DNA of 64,000 bases from Spodoptera frugiperda (GCF_023101765.2 NC_064235.1:5391501-5455500), one strand, 5' to 3'; shown: positions 1 through 11,225, counted from the stretch's first letter. The notes: a model not told the origin generated them from the letters alone. Program-made: numbers and translations.

Positions 1-110
1 TTGCAACAGTGCCGAAATATCGGAAACTCATCGAAATAAATAAACATGGTAAATATCCCGTCTCAAGTTCTAATAATAGTGTTAGTGACCATGTTAGTTT
101 AAAAACTTAT
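1..110 (+). repeat. CATGGTAAATATCCCG repeat, partial
   Basis: Carries GCCGAAATATCGGAAACTC, CATGGTAAATATCCCG and GTGACCATGTTAG, the three blocks shared by a family present at least eight times here in both orientations. No coding capacity; probably a MITE or SINE. Confidence 0.6.
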
Positions 111-490
111 AAAAAAACGATGTCTCTTGAAAGTTACAAGTTATTACAAGTTACAAAATAATCTACGACTTAAATCACTGCAACGAAAAAATCTCCCGTC
201 TGCACAGCCAAAGCCCCCAATCCGCGCACATTACCCATCCACCTGCAAGCCGTCCGAATGAATGTCAGAATGAATTCATTAACAAAATGGCGGATGGTTG
301 TGTGACATCAAATAAATATTTCTTTAATTAAACCCCGACATCGCTGTCCCCTCGTTACTCCGGTAATGGGGTAGGGATGATCATTGTTATCTTGCTTTTT
401 TTTTTATTAAATACTTACTTGTAAAGCTTTTTGTAAAGTGTGATTTGTATTGTACTATTTTTTGGTGCTGTCTTTGTATTTAGTTGGTGG

Positions 491-1000
491 GTTATAAGTT
501 TTTAAACTGACATGGTCACTAACACTAGAATTGGAACTTAAAACGGGATATTTACCATGTCAAAAAAAGTCAATAGTCAAAATTATTTATTTCAAATAGA
601 CCAGGAAGGCACCTTTGCACGTCAAAGCAAATATAATAATATTAATAACGTCCGTCTGTCAGTCAGTCCTCTAGTTGCTCTATGTGCTCGTTCCAAAGTG
701 TAGATTCCTATGGAGAAGAACGAGCAAGAAGCATGTTTTTAAATTTTAATGAGTTTCCGATATTTCGGCACTATGATCACGGATAAACAGTTCATCCGTG
801 ATCATGGCGCTTGCAACAGTGCCACATGGTAAATATCCCGTTTTAAGTTCCAATTCTGGTGGGTTGTAAGTTAATATTAGAACTCGAAACGGGATATTTA
901 CCATGTTTTTCTTATTGCTAGAATACTTAGTTTCCGATATTAGTTTCGAGTTTTAATACTTAGTTTTAGTGACCATATCAGTTTAAAAACTAATAGGGTT
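491..1000. repeat. CATGGTAAATATCCCG repeats, several partial copies
   Basis: Minus-oriented copies (491-560, 870-1000) and a plus copy (about 785-850) flank a GGAACGAGC/TCTATTTGAAATA non-LTR-type fragment (570-730). AGTTCATCCGTGATCATGG near 790 is part of the same family. Confidence 0.55.
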
Positions 1001-1019
1001 ATAAGTTTTAAAAAAAATG

Positions 1020-1300
1020 CGTTTGGTATAATAATTTTACATATTTTAGGTTTCTTTGAGATTTCATTTAGACTGCAAAAAATAAGTACTTATCTTTAAT
1101 TTATAATTCTCGTGTTTATAATAGGTGAGACTGTAAAATTATTATTTATAAAGATTTAAATAAATTATATTTTGAAACTTTACCTATTTTCTTACAAAAC
1201 ACCCACATTCATTAATAGCAAATAATAACTGGCGCCCAACATGGGGCAGTTTTTTTTTATTCGAAACTAATGACGCCCAGCAAGGGACTCATTAAAATAC
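1020..1300 (+). mobile_element. Possible LTR-retrotransposon remnant with primer-binding-site-like motif
   Basis: ACTGGCGCCCAACATGGGGC at about 1229-1248 looks like an insect LTR-element primer binding site, followed by a T run and a second similar motif, TGACGCCCAGCAAGGGAC, at about 1271. The AT-rich DNA before it could be the LTR. No gag or pol nearby; weakly supported. Confidence 0.3.
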
Positions 1301-1324
1301 TCAAAACATACATTGAATAAAATA

Positions 1325-2060
1325 ATAATTTAACTACACTTTGGAACGAGCACCTAGCTTCCCTGACGGACAGACTGACCGGCTATTATTTATTTCTTTT
1401 CGTTTCAAAAGTACCTGTTTGTGGTTTAATTGGAATAATTGATTTGACTTTGACTTGTACTGTCTTGTAAAATTAAACCGAGACTACAACTGCCTATATA
1501 GATTAGATTAGTAATTATGATTAGATTTTTAGTTCAAAATTATTATTTTCTCGCGACCAATCAGTAATTTAAAATTATTATTTATTGTTAGCCGTGGTCG
1601 TTTCACTGCAGGGCAAATGCCTCCCTATTTTAAATTAGGTATCAAAAACAATGTTTTTACTTATTTAAAAGATTTATAATAATAATATAGTTTATAACAA
1701 ATTGATTTGTAAGACAGTTTCGGTAGTAAAGATTTACGGTCGATCTAATCTAAATAATTTGACAATAGTTTCTATAAAAATCGAGATTGACCAGAAATGT
1801 TTGATAATTTTTGTCCGTCAGTATTAATTTTCGACTCATAAGTAGCGTAAAAATTGTTTATCTCTTATAAATTAAAAAAAAATCTGCTTGTTAGTCTCGC
1901 TAAAATTTGAAAATAGTTGGACAGATTTGTTTAATGTTGCTCTTGAATTATTTGTGTAATACCAGGGAAGGTTTGATAGATTGACGGACAATTCAATTTA
2001 ACGTTTCAAAAGTGCCTAATTTAGGATTAATTGAAATAAATGCTTTGACTTTGACAAAGG
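1325..2060. repeat. TTTGACTTTGACTT-tailed non-LTR fragments
   Basis: Pieces at 1335-1465 and 1975-2055 share the AATTGAAATAAATGCTTTGACTTTGAC tail (a short simple-repeat end typical of insect non-LTR elements). CACTGCAGGGCAAATGCCTCC near 1607 is another family, seen again at 30280. Confidence 0.45.
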
Positions 2061-2139
2061 TGGAAAAAAAGTTATTGAGGCAGTACGAAGTTTGCCGGGT
2101 CAGGTACCTACTAGAATAATTTACGATAAAATCAACAGC

Positions 2140-2400
2140 CCTTTTTTTAAGTGAGGAAAATCATCCAATGATTTTTCCCGCATTGGGCAAGTGTCAGACT
2201 CTTACTAACTAAAAACCACCCCGTTCCTACTCCTGCTTTTTAAGCCGGAGCCCGGTAAACCGCTAGGTAGACCGCAGCTCCGGACCGATATCAGCCCTAC
2301 TGGGCCCCATCTATAGTGAACTGATGGCTTATTGTGGCCCAGAACGCGACGCGGCTTGGTTCAGATACCCTTGCTCACCTCGCGTGGCCAGAGATAATCA
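2140..2400 (+). repeat. CTTACTGACTAAAAACCACC repeat
   Basis: Full-length representative of a family with about 17 copies here: AAAATCATCCAATG, TGTCAGACTCTTACTGAC, CCACCCCGTTCCTACTCC, then GCAGCTCCGGA and a TACTGGGCCCCATCT extension. Non-coding; class unknown. Confidence 0.6.
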
Positions 2401-2431
2401 ACAGCCTTTACATATCAGTAAAATAACTTAC

Positions 2432-2888
2432 CTTGTCTCATCCCCGTCGGCACTCCGACCATACTCCTGCAGAAACCCTCGTTGATCCTCTGCACATCAT
2501 GGCCAGCATACAAGTAGTTCTGCAGCTGCCTCTGATTCTGCTGCAACCGTTCCTGAACACTCAGGTTCATTACGTCCTCCTCAGAATTCGTTAAACCAAG
2601 AATGGCCGCAATAGTAAAAGATTTCCCTGCTAAATTAGTCCCTTTGCCAGTCAAATCGACTCCAAAAGCCGATTGGCTACTGTCTCCGTCGTCCAAGGTT
2701 GACACCGGCGATGATGATCGGTCGACGTTTTCCGTAAATCGCTCAACGTTGTCCGCGTAATCGCCGCTGTATTTCTCATCGCCGTCGGATATAGCCGATA
2801 GTCGATCCACATTCTGCTGGTAAGCCGATACAGCTAAAAGATCCGTTAAATTCGACGGGTATAAATTTGAATTCTGACGTTCCATCAT
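2432..2888 (-). CDS. First coding exon of an unidentified probable transcription factor
   Basis: Starts ATGATGGAACG at 2888 behind AAAACA, a good insect start context, and runs 152 codons plus one base to the consensus donor CAAG|GTAAGT at 2431. The protein begins MMERQNSNLYPSNLTDLLAV, is rich in Asp/Ser/Asn and contains KSFTIAAILGL (about residues 89-99). This resembles the eh1 motif (F-x-I-x-x-I-L) that recruits Groucho in many homeobox and some forkhead repressors, usually N-terminal to the DNA-binding domain. No homeodomain is seen in 1-2431; later exons should be left of the window. The CpG-rich upstream DNA supports a true first exon. Function is inferred from one motif; the family remains open. 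Confidence 0.72.
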
Positions 2889-3009
2889 TGTTTTATTTTT
2901 TTAATTCACATTGAAATATTTAAATTTCATCGTTCACTGTATTGCAACACACATTTCACTCTTACTTAAATTAAGTTAATTTGTTAAGTTAATTTATTGC
3001 TTTAATGGT

Positions 3010-3400
3010 TAATTAGATAGTTAATTTTAAACGACTGTCCCGGTCGAGTAACGAGAGGATATTGGCTTGCGGTTTTCCATTTAAAAACGGGCACAATTTT
3101 AAAATATCCCAGGGCGTGGTTACTTCTGATCGGTTTGGAGCGCAAAAAATGACATCGTGAGCGGTCAATCGAGGTGGGGGGATTGTACAGGGGTAGGGGG
3201 TGAGTTTGGGAAGCTGTGATTGGCTTAACTCGCGCATGCGTGAAAGGGGCGGGTCCAGATTGGAGGGGTGTGGTTTAGCAGTGATTTGCGGTCGGTAAAA
3301 GCCTTTGATTGTGCCAGGGCCGGGTTTGGGGGTTTGTGTTGTGTTTCAATTAGTAGGCTTCGTAGGTTCAGTGACTGTAAGCGCGACTATCAAGCGAGGA
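3010..3400 (-). promoter_or_regulatory. CpG-rich promoter region of the eh1-motif gene
   Basis: GC-richer than its surroundings, with a GGGGCGGG GC box (about 3246), an inverted CCAAT (GATTGGC, about 3220), the NRF1-like palindrome CGCGCATGCGTG (about 3231) and a GGGGTAGGGGG tract. It sits 120-500 bp upstream of the start codon. Start site not determinable. Confidence 0.55.
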
Positions 3401-3595
3401 TCGTCAAGAATTCACTGAAAGCATTGATGAGGATTTTAGTTTTACCTTTGTTATTTCTATTTAAAGAAAGAAAAGACATTTGTTTCACACGCAAAACACA
3501 AAAATGACAAGTATAAGTACGGCAAAAAAATTACGACGCATGTATTTTGTCTGCGGTGAAATGGGACCAGTTCTGCATGTAAAGCATGTAAAATA

Positions 3596-3755
3596 AAAAA
3601 AGCTGCCCCACATTAGGATTGTCTTCTGTGTCGTGGGTGCGTTTACAAACATACAAGTTTACATGACACCCAGACCCGAAACAACGTTTGGTAATCGTAT
3701 CCGCTACACATTGCACGGCAACCAGTTGCCTAGCCACCACGCCAACCGTACAGTA
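3596..3755 (-). mobile_element. tRNA-derived SINE (family 1), partial
   Basis: Reverse orientation: tail block CCCCACATTAGGATT and ACACCCAGACCCGAAAC, then the tRNA-like head with a degraded box B. Confidence 0.7.
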
Positions 3756-3924
3756 AAATATTAATAAAAGTAATTTACAATAGGTACTGTTTGTGTATTT
3801 GAATGTAGGCTGAAACTACGGTGTGCCCCGTGCGACAATTCTGACATAATAACTCTGAATTTAGCCTTGTAATTATTAATTTGTACCTGTATTCTCCTTC
3901 ATCTCTTAGTTGTTTAGTTATTTA

Positions 3925-4080
3925 AGAGTCTTGTTGGGGAATCAGAAATCGGGCCGGTGGAGTATTTGGGCCTCCGGTAACCTCACTCACACAACGCAAG
4001 TTGTTTCACGTCGGTTTTCTGCTCGGCCGTGGCATCACTCCAATCAAGCCGATCTATTCGTGCCAAAGCATGACTCTCTC
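3925..4080 (-). repeat. GGTTACCGGAGGCCCAATT repeat
   Basis: Reverse copy of a family with about 17 members: GGGCCTCCGGTAACCTCACT, GTTTCACGTCGGTTTTCTGC and TCGTGCCAAAGCATG. Confidence 0.65.
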
Positions 4081-4399
4081 ACACTTACAATTTTTAACGC
4101 ACTTAACTTCAATGATATCTTATTTAAAACAAATATCTTGAATCCGGCCCAGTGTACGACGCGCGCCCCTCCCGCGGCCCGCGCCCGCGTCTCTCATGAA
4201 ACAATTTAATATCATAATCTGCCTCCAATACTTGGGAATACTAGGAGCTGCTGAATAAAATGGAGAAGGCAATCTTACAACCTACGTTTAGACTTTATAC
4301 CCGTCCCAGCTTCGCATGGGTGCAATGGTGATATATTATGCACTCAATCGAAACAATGTAACCAAGAATTGTATTGTGAATCTGATTGAAAAAGAGTAA

Positions 4400-4590
4400 C
4401 CTATAGAGTTTCTTGCTCGTTCTTCTCCATAGGAATCTACACTTTGGAACGAGCAAATAGAGCAACTAGAAGACTGACCGACAGACAGACGTTATTAATA
4501 TTATTATATTTGCTTTGACGTTAAAAAGTGCCTTCCTGGTCTATTTGAAATAAATAATTTTGACTTTAACTTTGACTTATCTTCCGCCCG
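4400..4590. repeat. Non-LTR 3' fragment with GACTTT tail
   Basis: TTCTTGCTCGTTCTTCTCC, CACTTTGGAACGAGCA and a TTTGACTTTAACTTTGACTT end. Confidence 0.45.
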
Positions 4591-5029
4591 CGACTCCGTC
4601 CACGCGGATGTCGGTCTTCGCGTGAATGTTTTATTTCTCCATTTTGAGCAACTCTGACATTGACATCTTATAAATATCTATTGGATCCAAATACGGCTAG
4701 GCCCATAATAATTAAGGAGATCCCTCTATTGAGCTACTGCTGTTGAGCTCTACAGATTTATTATAAAATGAATGAATGAGTGTATGAATGAGAGTGTTAT
4801 AAACGTAAGAGTAGACAAATATAGTCAGAAATTTCCGAACTGCTAAGCTATCGGGAGTTATACATGTTATTGTGAGTCAACCATAAAAGATGGCATTTGC
4901 TGTCGTGGAATATTTTTTAAACAATTTTGAGGAGAACACTTCCGTCATACATGATTTCTGCGTCGTGCGTACGACGTGCGTACTACGCGTTCCGCGCGCG
5001 CTCAAAGAACCATCAGACCACCACAGACG

Positions 5030-5370
5030 GGTTCCAGAACGGCAGATGCCTAATCCGGAGCTGCGGACTGCCTAGCGGGTTTACCAGGGCTCCGGTTCGA
5101 CAAGTAGGAGTAGTAACGGGGTGGTTTGTAGTCAGTAACAGTCTGACACTCCGTCTCGCCTCATAAGTTTTTAAACTGACATGGTCACTAACACTATTAT
5201 TAGAACTAAGTCTAATCAGTTAATCCGTGATCGCGCTTGCAACAGTGCCGAAATATCGGAAACTCATCAAAATGAATAAACATGGTAAATATCCCGTCAT
5301 AAGTTCTGATAACCCTCTCGCCTCGCCTAAGGCGGGAAAATTCATTAGATGATTTCCCCCTTAAAAAAAA
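5030..5370 (-). repeat. CTTACTGACTAAAAACCACC repeat split by a CATGGTAAATATCCCG repeat
   Basis: 5030-5160 and 5320-5365 are two halves of one reverse copy (TCTGACACTCCGTCTCGCCTC, then CCTCTCGCCTCGCCTAAGGC). The intervening 5165-5320 is a family-1 repeat, so the latter inserted later, duplicating a few bases (CTCTCGCCT-like). Confidence 0.55.
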
Positions 5371-5779
5371 CTCGTACTAAAACTTTATTTTTATTTCATT
5401 CTACGTACCTACTTCGGTCTGTGGTTAAACATTCTAAACCTGTTCTATAGTTTATGGCTCACCATAGACACGGCAGATATAGATCAAAACGCTCCAATAT
5501 TTGCGTTTGGAATAGAAACAAATACAAAACGTAACGGTTTTTAATTTCAAACGATTTATGGGAGTCGAGACATTTTCTAATATTCATGGGATTTCGTGCC
5601 GTGAAAAATTACAATCGAGTATTTTTATCCGTGAAAGAGTAGGTATAAAGGTTGGCAGATAACTCGGCAAGATTTTGTTATAATTTTTTTCAAGAAAATT
5701 ACTTTATTAACCTAAAATACGCGGACGCGGACGTTCAATAGTCGGCACCATGCACGATAATACATGAAATCTCGCTTAA

Positions 5780-6010
5780 GTCTGCTTTTCCACCAGAGAT
5801 GTGCTATGCTACGTTGCTGTGAATGCTGCGTTTGGCTTCCTCCAATCTTATTCATTCATAGAAATTATATCTATAATCGAGCAGACTAATCACCTGATGG
5901 TAAACAATCGCCGCCGCCCATGGACACCCGAAACACCAGGAGTGTTACAAGCGTGTTGCCGACATTCGGCAGCGATTTCTTACCATCAGGTGACATGTCT
6001 GCTCATTTGC
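5780..6010. repeat. CCAGAGATGTGCTATGC and GGTTACC family fragments
   Basis: 5785-5850 matches the start of the fold-back element best seen at 18215-18716; 5875-6000 is the reverse end of the GGTTACCGGAGGCCC family (GCCGCCGCCCATGG, GAAACACCAGG). Confidence 0.5.
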
Positions 6011-6159
6011 AACCTATTCCATAAAAAGGGATCATTTAAAACTTCAAAAATAAAATGATCTAACTAACTACCCAAATATTAAACTAAACACCTGCTAAAT
6101 AACAATAAAAAAACAACAAACAATAAATAAATAAATAATTAAACCACCCTTACCCCTAT

Positions 6160-6325
6160 AAAATGTGACAATTATTAGCAAAAAGTCAATGGGTCGACAC
6201 AATATTGCATTTTGTACCCCGCGCCCGCCGCCATTTGCAATGAGTGCGCGGAGTGATGCAAAAAGTAGTCCGCAATCGGATGACTCGTCTTTTGATCACC
6301 CCTGTACTGTGTGTAGGGTTGGTAA
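6160..6325. promoter_or_regulatory. Unique GC-richer island, candidate enhancer
   Basis: Not matched by other copies in the window; contains CGCCCGCCGCCATTTGC and GAGTGCGCGGAGTGATGC. It lies 3.3 kb upstream of the eh1-motif exon. Inference only. Confidence 0.25.
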
Positions 6326-6439
6326 TGCGTTTGTTTTTCTGTTTTTTTTTTTATTGAAATTATTGAGAACGTATTTTTTTGAGTTATTTGTAAAGTTTTT
6401 CATTAAAAAATATTTTCATTTCATTGAATTAAATTGAAA

Positions 6440-6550
6440 GCCCGAGTGAATAGGTTGCTTATGGGCAGACGTGCTCCATCGTAGGCCGCATCATCACTTA
6501 CCATCAGGCGAGATAGCGGCCAAACGTCGACCCATCTAACGTAAAAAAAA
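6440..6550 (+). repeat. GATAGCGGCCAAACGTCG repeat
   Basis: CCGAGTGAATAGGTTGCTT, CAGACGTGCTCCATCGTAGG, ACCATCAGGCGAGATAGCGG. Further copies at 7705-7815, 26405-26520 and 43200-43295. Confidence 0.6.
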
Positions 6551-6614
6551 TTAGAATTAAAATAAAACTCTTAAAAATTACCTATAAATAACTTATAGCG
6601 CCTACATCAAGCAG

Positions 6615-6700
6615 TTGAAGCTTCGAGTCAACCAATCAGGGCGCCGAACGCGCTCTCGTTTCGATTACTTTACACGTAAAACAAACTCGTACTAGTTTGC
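6615..6700. repeat. Partial CAATCAGAGCGCCGAACGC element
   Basis: One arm of the terminal-inverted-repeat element seen whole at 11085-11225 and 63375-63505. Confidence 0.5.
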
Positions 6701-7219
6701 CGGCTTATACCATAAAAAAACACATCAAACCCTTCAAGCATCTATCTGCCATCTCCATCATCCATCCCATCATACCATTGGCGTTCAAAAGGTTAAGATA
6801 GGTACATCCTACATTGACAAAATAAATAATATTTGTATTTAAATTTATTCAACTATTTAATACCAAAAGGTATTAATGAAATCAGTATACAATACAATAT
6901 TTTATTCAACCAATTTTAATCACAAATACGAAAAAAAAATCCATCAACTTTTCCCCAGAGCCAGCCCTAGCTAACAAGTGATGTCAACCACTCCTAGGGT
7001 TGCTACACGGTGATTAAAATTCCTCATTCTAATATCCAGTGATCATATATTAAGTGGCGTTATTGGCGTAACTGACAACCCTTAACATATTGCTTTTTCA
7101 TAGTGCTGCATATTTTGATAGTATCTTTTTCCTTTTTATTTATTTTTAATCTGGCAATAAAATCTTTTTTGGGTGATGTGTTGAGAAAGGGTGGTAAAGT
7201 TTAAATACAGGGTAGATTT

Positions 7220-7310
7220 AATTGGAAATTGGCTAGTTTCCTACTAGTCAAATTCAATACTTTTTACGAAAAGTCTAAAACGAAATTTTCTATGAGTTTC
7301 GTATAAAATA
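7220..7310. repeat. CTACTAGTCAAATTCAATAC element, partial
   Basis: Terminal block CCTACTAGTCAAATTCAATAC plus TTTTCTATGAGTTTCGTAT. Fuller copies at 8605-8885, 29835-30085 and 50675-50925. Confidence 0.5.
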
Positions 7311-7529
7311 TTACAGCGTAGACATACATATAGCGACATACTACATATTTATTGTACACATACTACATAGCGACAGAGACAGTAAAAGAGACAGATCTCT
7401 CATAACAAACTCATACGTAGAGTTTTTTTGTATAAAAAGCAATTAGGTACTCATAATCAATAATTTATATTTAAGTTCACTATTGCAATCTTCAAACACA
7501 AAACTACCTTCGATTGAAACCATGGCAGA

Positions 7530-7870
7530 TACTTTTAAAGTTTTTAAACTGACATGACCACTAACACTAGTACTAGAACTCGAAACGGGATATTTACTAT
7601 GTTTTTCTATTTTTATGAGTTTCTGATATTTCGGCACTGTTGCAAGCGCCATGATCACGAAAGTGTTTCCTTTGTTTCCTGATGGGTATAACCTGGGTGT
7701 CTTCAAAGCCCGAGTGAATAGGTTACTTATGGGCAGACGTGCTCCATCGTAGGCCGCATCATCACTTACCATCAGGCGAGATAGCGGCCAAACGTCGGCC
7801 CAATTAACATAAAAAAGAACTTCCGCATGGTAAATATCCCGTTTCGAGTTCTAATACTAGGTACTTTTAA
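7530..7870 (-). repeat. CATGGTAAATATCCCG repeat interrupted by GATAGCGGCC repeat
   Basis: 7530-7665 is a reverse copy, 7705-7815 a GATAGCGGCCAAACGTCG copy, and 7825-7865 another piece of the first family in plus orientation. Confidence 0.55.
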
Positions 7871-8059
7871 AGTTCTATATCATAATAATTAAAATTACAT
7901 TCAACCTAAGGTATCTATGTGTATATAAAGATAACATATAACGTGTGTTATTACAAGGGAACATAACTGGTAGACGCGACTCACTATCTCATTATGTGCC
8001 GCGTACCAGCTACTGAATCATAGAGGGCGCAGCGAACGCAGTGGAGTAGTGTATTGGGA

Positions 8060-8260
8060 TGAGAAATAAGTGTGGGAGAGCCATGCTTCGGCACGAATGG
8101 GCCGGCTCGACCGGAGTGATACCACGGCCGAGCAGAAAACCGACGTGAAACAACGCTTGCGTTGTGTTTCGTTGCGTTAGTGAGGTTACCGGAGGCCCAA
8201 TATCCCCCTTCCCAATTCCCGATTCCCCAACAACCCTTAAATTCATAACACCCAAAAGGC
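8060..8260 (+). repeat. GGTTACCGGAGGCCC repeat
   Basis: GGGAGAGCCATGCTTCGGC, CGGAGTGATACCACGGCC, GAGGTTACCGGAGGCCC; truncated before its usual TACCATAAAA end. Confidence 0.65.
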
Positions 8261-8604
8261 CGTCTCACGAAACTTAGAATAACGCCTCTAAAAAATATCG
8301 AGTATTTTTTTATGGTCAAGAAATCTATTGTCAGTGTTTTCCTCAAACTGAATTGAAGAAAGGGTTACCTACAGTTAGGTTAAAGAGGTAATTATTATAA
8401 AGTACAGATTACCGACAAAACATAATACAATTATTGTTTACTAAGAAGTATGTAATTTGGCTGCAAAATAAGTAGCGTGATAAAAAGGCAGACAACGCGA
8501 TTGCTTATCATCCATTAATCCGTCTGCTCGTTTTATACATGGCTCGTTTTATGCATCTCCCCGGCTTATACATACCATAAAAAAACAACAAACCTTTCAA
8601 AAAT

Positions 8605-8885
8605 AGGCTACTTTCCTACTAGTCAAATTCAATACTTTTTTCGAAACGTCAAAAACGATATTTTCTATGAACTTTGTATGAAATAGTGCATTATGACGTC
8701 ATAAGTTTTTGACGTCAAATAGCAGACTTATTTCTAGAAATTTAGCTAGAAAAAATCGAAAATGAATAATTCATCAAATTTATGAATGAGAGTGTGATTA
8801 TTTTTTAATATTTTATTGTATTGAAAAGTTGTAATAATTTATTTTTGACCGAGGATAGTACCCAATTTTAATACCAAAACAGCTC
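8605..8885 (+). repeat. CTACTAGTCAAATTCAATAC element
   Basis: Begins GGCTACTTTCCTACTAGTCA, has ATGACGTCATAAGTTTTTG in the middle and ends TTTTTGACCGAGGATAGTA. Non-coding, about 280 bp; probable MITE. Confidence 0.55.
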
Positions 8886-8929
8886 CATGCGTCCCCTGCT
8901 CCACAGGCACGCCGGTACCCTCATATCGT

Positions 8930-9120
8930 TCCCAATAAACCGAGCAGCTTTGTAGTCAGGCAATTTGTCATCTATACTCGTCCTCCCCTCGACGAAATTA
9001 CCCCGATAATAGGCGAAAACATGTCTTCAGAGTGGCAACACGTGCCGCGAAAACAATTACGTTTCTTTTTATTTTTTATCTATGCTCAAGTGTTTCGGCG
9101 GGAATTGTTCGATGCTCTTT
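8930..9120. other. Unique intergenic stretch
   Basis: No second copy recognised in the window and no coding signal. Contains GGCAACACGTGCCGCGAAAAC with a CACGTG E-box. Could be regulatory. Confidence 0.25.
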
Positions 9121-9269
9121 TTTTATATGAAGTGTCTTTCTTTTAATAATTTTTTGTTTTTCGTTTTGTTTTGTTTATTGTGAATTTATTTTGGTTTAAG
9201 TATTGATATTATTTAAGTATTGATATTATTTAAGTATTGTTGTTATTTGTTTTGCTAAATTTTTGCTTT

Positions 9270-9560
9270 TCCATTAGAGATGTGTGCTATGTTATACGTT
9301 GCTGTGGATGCGTTTGGCTTCCACCAATCATATTCGTTGGTACACATAGGTTAGCATTTAGCATTGGTGGAAACGGACTCAGTTTAGCTATGTTTTTTAT
9401 ATGGAATGATGCGTGCTATGGATGGCTGTCGATACTCGGGTTAGGCATCTTTTTCGCACAGCTACATAACTTAGTATCAGTGGGAACGAGCACAGTAGTT
9501 TCACAGCTTAGCTATACAGCTTCGTAGCATAGCTACATAGTACATTTGGTGGAAAAGCAC
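9270..9560. repeat. CCAGAGATGTGCTATGC fold-back element
   Basis: TTAGAGATGTGTGCTATG at one end and TAGCTACATAGTACATTTGGTGG at the other, with TGGTGGAAACGGACTCAG inside. Related to 18215-18716. Confidence 0.55.
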
Positions 9561-9959
9561 CCTTGTGCACGCCGTTGTGTCCTGGTGGCCCCCACGACAT
9601 CTATGGCAGTCAAAGACATCTTGAATTATTTGTGGAAGTTCAGAAGTTTCAAAAAATGTTTCAGGCAGTACGAAGTTTGCCGGGCCAGCTAGTAGCAAAT
9701 GATATAAGAATATCAAGGAGATCCTTTATATAGTCCAGCAGTAGACTGTCACCCGGAGCTGCGGACTACCTAGCGGAGTTTGCCGGGCTACTACTTTTAC
9801 TAAACAATATGTAGTCAATATCAAACGATATAAGGATTGGAAGAAGGAGGAAGGAAGGAGATCCATTACATAGTCCAGCAGTAGACTGTCACAGACTGTA
9901 ACAATGGCAAAATACATAACACCACTTATCCCAACCACAACCATTCGATAAACGTAAAA

Positions 9960-10210
9960 CAACAAAATAACAACAATATGAAAATTGTAATTCAAATAAC
10001 ATTTTCAATACAACAAATTGAATGGCGCTCGGTAATAATTTAAGCTTCGCAATTTGAAACAATTTGCCCATTATAAGGGCTGTTATTAATTTTGTAACAA
10101 CATCATAATAGATTGGGGGCGGCATGAACCGCGCGCCACTGAATCAAGCAAGGAGGGGGTAAGGGGTGGACGCGGCATTTTATAAAAGCAGATTTTGTTA
10201 GAATATGTCC
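9960..10210. promoter_or_regulatory. Unique island with homeodomain-like sites
   Basis: GGTAATAATTTAAGC, GGGCTGTTATTAATTTTG and a GGGGGCGGCATGAACCGCGCG stretch, then GCATTTTATAAAAGCAG (TATA-like). No gene follows. Candidate enhancer, low confidence. Confidence 0.25.
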
Positions 10211-10276
10211 TACAGAAGAAGTAATTCTGATATCTGTTCTGTGATCTGTGGTGTGGTGTGGTAATACGGCCAAAGT

Positions 10277-10496
10277 TACAGTACTCTCACTCAACGGATC
10301 TTGGCAGGTCTGAACTACGTGCAGAAGGCTGCGCAATAAGTGTAAAGGGTCAATTGTATTTAGAAATGGTCAATCTCTAGCCTAGATCGTCGCCCCCCGC
10401 ACCTCGCCTCATGCCACCATTTGGTTCTAAAAAATACTTATTGCGCAGCCTTCTGCACGTAGTTCAGACCTGCCAAGATCCGTTGAGAGTACTGTA
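10277..10496. repeat. Fold-back element with about 60-bp arms
   Basis: ACGGATCTTGGCAGGTCTG and ACTACGTGCAGAAGGCTGCG in 10278-10343 reappear inverted in 10434-10495. The left arm has a 4-base insertion (ACTC). About 90-bp loop. Confidence 0.75.
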
Positions 10497-10599
10497 GATA
10501 AAATAAATATAGAATCTCTGGTTTGATACTAATTCAAACCAAAATTATTCGATACTATTAGATTTTTGTGAAAATACGGAGTATATCGTCTGCATCGCT

Positions 10600-10990
10600 T
10601 TTTTTTAAGGATGCAAAATTATCCAATAACTTCTCTCGCATTGAGCAAGGCAAGTGGGAGTGTCCGATTTTTACTGACTAAAAACCACCCCGTTCCTACT
10701 CCTGCTTATGGAGCCGCAGCTCCGGATCAGGCATCAGCCCGTCTAAGCTCCATCTGTGGTGGTCTGATGGCTGTTTGAGGCCTGGTAAGGGTCTTGTTCG
10801 CGAGCTACACTTGCTCGCTGCCGGCAGACCTACATTTGGCTTTTTTTTGTGGGGGGAAAATCATCCAATGACTTCTCCCGCCTTGGGTAAGGCGAGAGGG
10901 AGTGTCAGACTCTTACTGACTAAAAACCACCTCGTTCCTTCTCCTGCTTTTCGACCCGAAGCCCAGACCTACATTTGGCTTGGCTGGAAA
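10600..10990 (+). repeat. Two CTTACTGACTAAAAACCACC repeats in tandem
   Basis: Copies at 10605-10790 and 10850-10985, same orientation. Confidence 0.6.
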
Positions 10991-11084
10991 TCGGAATTTA
11001 ATGGTTGAAATTTATGAAAAAGTGCTGCTGCAAAAGTTTTGATATCCGCGCCTAAAGTAGTGACTGCCTTAACTGCTACAACTT

Positions 11085-11225
11085 AACCGTACCCTTAGTA
11101 CGAGTTTGCTTTACATTTAAAGTAATCGAAACGAGATACGTTTGGCTCTCTGATTGGTTGGTTTATTGGAGCCGACCAATCAGAGCACCGAACGCGTTTT
11201 CGTTTCAATACTCATACTAAGATTA
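11085..11225. repeat. Terminal-inverted-repeat MITE (ACCCTTAGTACGAGTTTG)
   Basis: The arms carry GAGTTTG...AATCGAAACG and the inverse ...CGTTTCAATACTCATACTAAG, around CTGATTGGTTGGTTTATTGG and CCGACCAATCAGAGC. Confidence 0.6.

Noticed and set aside
3013..3237. 74-residue minus-strand frame upstream of the eh1-motif exon
   Set aside because: Falls in the CpG-rich presumed 5' UTR/promoter, has poor composition and no recognisable motif; an upstream ORF is possible but unsupported.
10175..10200. TATA box (TTTTATAAAAGC) as a promoter
   Set aside because: No coding exon or other core element follows on either strand; kept only as part of a candidate regulatory island.
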